A DNA stretch of 6,152 nt from Nitrososphaerota archaeon (lineage in GTDB: Archaea; Thermoproteota; Nitrososphaeria; Nitrososphaerales; CADDZS01). Numbering within the stretch: the stretch's first letter is position 1; each line of letters begins with the position of its first letter. Below are positions 5,407 through 6,152 of this stretch, in pieces. The stretch is taken from the NCBI GenBank assembly GCA_027886785.1, contig JAPCJV010000121.1, positions 1-6,152 of the forward strand, read 5' to 3'. The translations under genes and the position numbers were made by a program. A model generated the notes under the pieces. It saw only the letters and a list, made by a program, of their open reading frames with translations, was not told the DNA's origin and did not search any database.

Positions 5407-5630
5407 ATGGTTAATAAATACCTAGCTCTGATCGATCACGAAAGGGTTCAGGGAGTGTTTAGGGAAGCTAAACGGAGAAACAGAAATATCTGAGGCTCAT
5501 CATCACTTGACGCCGAGATCCAGTGTAGCTTAAGATAGACTCGCATTTACCACTTTTGCCGCGCGGGTTGTGTAAAGAATCCTATCGATATAGCTTTCAA
5601 TTAAGATCATTTTACGATTCCGATTATTTT
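5407..5630. other. Gene-poor interval with a 28-codon ORF and a hairpin
   Basis: No convincing gene is seen here. A 28-codon frame starts with ATG at 5407, immediately after the TAG of the winged-helix gene, and stops at 5493; its product (MVNKYLALIDHERVQGVFRE onward, ending RRNRNI) is charged and helical but too short to judge. Within it, GTTTAG (5457-5462) and CTAAAC (5468-5473) form a perfect 6-bp stem with loop GGAAG. From about 5540 the sequence becomes A/T-rich, and a T6 run at 5627-5632 could end transcription from the winged-helix gene. No tRNA-like fold was found. Confidence 0.4.
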
Positions 5631-5891
5631 TTACTCCGCCCCGAACAAACGAATAGTTCGTAAATTAACCACACGCTCTACTTGGAGAGCATTTTTTTCC
5701 CGAATCCACTGGACATAACTGAAATTGACTTCTTCTTGAAAAAATTCGTCTGTTTGCCAATGAATGGTAGCACATGTCTCATTTGTAAATGTCTGGCGAC
5801 CCGCTTGGAATTCGAAACTTTCGAAGTGATCGAGGCGACGATATGGAAGGTGGTGCCGGTGACATAACACCACACGCTTTGTTTGCTTCAA
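5631..5891 (-). CDS. Possible small conserved-looking hypothetical protein, start uncertain
   Basis: Open frame of 86 codons. The stretch from about residue 22 to the end (HFESFEFQAGRQTFTNETCATIHWQTDEFFQEEVNF, then SYVQWIREKNALQVERVVNLRTIRLFGAE) reads like a genuine alternating-strand domain, and the ending is typical of a complete protein. The N-terminus is not convincing: the only starts are a TTG at 5891 or tandem GTGs at about 5868-5873. No ribosome-binding site or TATA element is visible, and an in-frame TAG lies further upstream. It may therefore be a gene that has lost its 5' end, or a chance ORF. A plus-strand ORF over 5682-5867 overlaps it and looks less protein-like. I do not recognise a family. 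Confidence 0.45.
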   Translation of the reverse strand: MKQTKRVVLCHRHHLPYRRLDHFESFEFQAGRQTFTNETCATIHWQTDEFFQEEVNFSYVQWIREKNALQVERVVNLRTIRLFGAE

Positions 5892-5957
5892 AAGACGGCT
5901 GACTTGATTCTTCGTCTACTTGTTCGGGAATATCACGGAGTGGGTGGTGCCGGGGAC
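5849..5957. repeat. Two copies of a 15-bp GC-rich direct repeat
   Basis: GGTGGTGCCGGTGAC at 5849-5863 and GGTGGTGCCGGGGAC at 5943-5957 differ at one of 15 positions and start 94 bp apart. They stand out as G/C-rich blocks in an otherwise A/T-leaning stretch. Nothing in the flanks looks like terminal inverted repeats, so they do not mark an obvious insertion sequence. Confidence 0.35.
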
Positions 5958-6055
5958 GGGTTTGGATCCGGCGACCCATCAAATCTCTTATTCGCTTACA
6001 AAAGAAATCTTTCAAGCGCAGCAATTTCCAATTGGCAACCTTCGGAACAAAGAAA

Positions 6056-6152
6056 ATGAAATACCGCGTGGGCGTCTCTTTCCTCTTGTTCTCCGGAAGC
6101 ATCGTTGGGCTAAACTGGCTCAATCTGGCGTCTATTTTTCCGTTCATCGCAA
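6056..6152 (+). CDS. N-terminus of a probable membrane or secreted protein (3' partial)
   Basis: Only about 32 codons are inside the window, from ATG at 6056 to the right edge with no stop. The start reads MKYRVGVSFLLLFSGSIVGL, then NWLNLASIFPFIA: two basic residues followed by a long hydrophobic helix (about 5-20) and a second hydrophobic stretch. This is the usual form of a signal anchor or first transmembrane segment. No TATA box sits at leaderless spacing; an A/T-rich patch at about 5985-6000 would imply a leader of some 35 nt. No family can be named. T-rich DNA easily gives hydrophobic translations, and other frames (a plus-strand one from about 5907 and a minus-strand one at 5779-6147) also cross here, so the call is moderate. 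Confidence 0.5.
   Translation, partial: MKYRVGVSFLLFSGSIVGLNWLNLASIFPFIA

Noticed and set aside
5940..5990. GC-rich segment with GCCGG/CCGGC that might be a tRNA or structured RNA
   Set aside because: Only about 5 bp pair, with a 14-nt loop, and no cloverleaf or known RNA motif can be drawn on either strand.
5779..6147. 122-codon minus-strand ORF
   Set aside because: Its second half is a low-complexity Ser/Pro/Arg-rich translation, it overlaps two better candidates, and it shows no domain-like pattern.
5907..6152. Plus-strand frame open to the right edge (contains TEWVVPGTGLDPATHQISYS)
   Set aside because: It has no start codon near its beginning and overlaps the ATG-started hydrophobic N-terminus at 6056, which looks more gene-like. 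Sequence beyond the edge would decide.
1..6152. CRISPR array, insertion sequence, integrase or rRNA
   Set aside because: No regularly spaced repeats beyond the two-to-three copies noted, no transposase or recombinase motifs and no rRNA-like conserved segments were seen on either strand.

Overview
The window looks archaeal, most plausibly from a soil or sediment lineage such as Nitrososphaeria (Thaumarchaeota). This is inferred, not proven: no rRNA, tRNA or lineage-marker gene is present. The clues are start codons mostly lacking Shine-Dalgarno motifs, TATA-like elements about 26 bp upstream of two ATGs (suggesting leaderless mRNAs), plain T-runs at gene ends, and several small basic helix-turn-helix and zinc-ribbon proteins.

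Left part (1-2077), mostly ordinary small genes. A DUF2182 polytopic membrane protein, cut off at its 5' end by the window edge, is followed almost without a gap by an ankyrin-repeat protein of a recognisable conserved type. On the minus strand lies a small HQH/TCPA/GEH protein that probably folds as a ferredoxin-like alpha/beta dimer. Across a divergent control region containing a perfect 8-bp inverted repeat around a TATA-like core is a 71-codon unknown gene. Position 2119-2135 holds a symmetric T7/A7 tract that can end transcription from both sides.

Central part (2240-5406), the most interesting segment. Three minus-strand reading frames run from 4724 down to 2240: a basic helix-turn-helix protein, a small doubtful ORF, and a 476-residue protein with an N-terminal HTH, two related internal segments, a long coiled coil and a C-terminal four-cysteine zinc ribbon. 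A winged-helix-like protein diverges from this cluster at 4771 across only 46 bp. Just upstream of the coiled-coil gene lies a 14-bp direct repeat (22-bp period) with a third partial copy. Together this resembles a self-regulated DNA-binding module, possibly of plasmid, provirus or partition origin, but no integrase, replicase or NTPase is visible to prove that.

Right part (5407-6152), poorly resolved. It holds a roughly 220-bp stretch with no convincing gene, a possible small minus-strand gene (5631-5891) with no good start codon, and the first 32 codons of a likely membrane or secreted protein running off the right edge.
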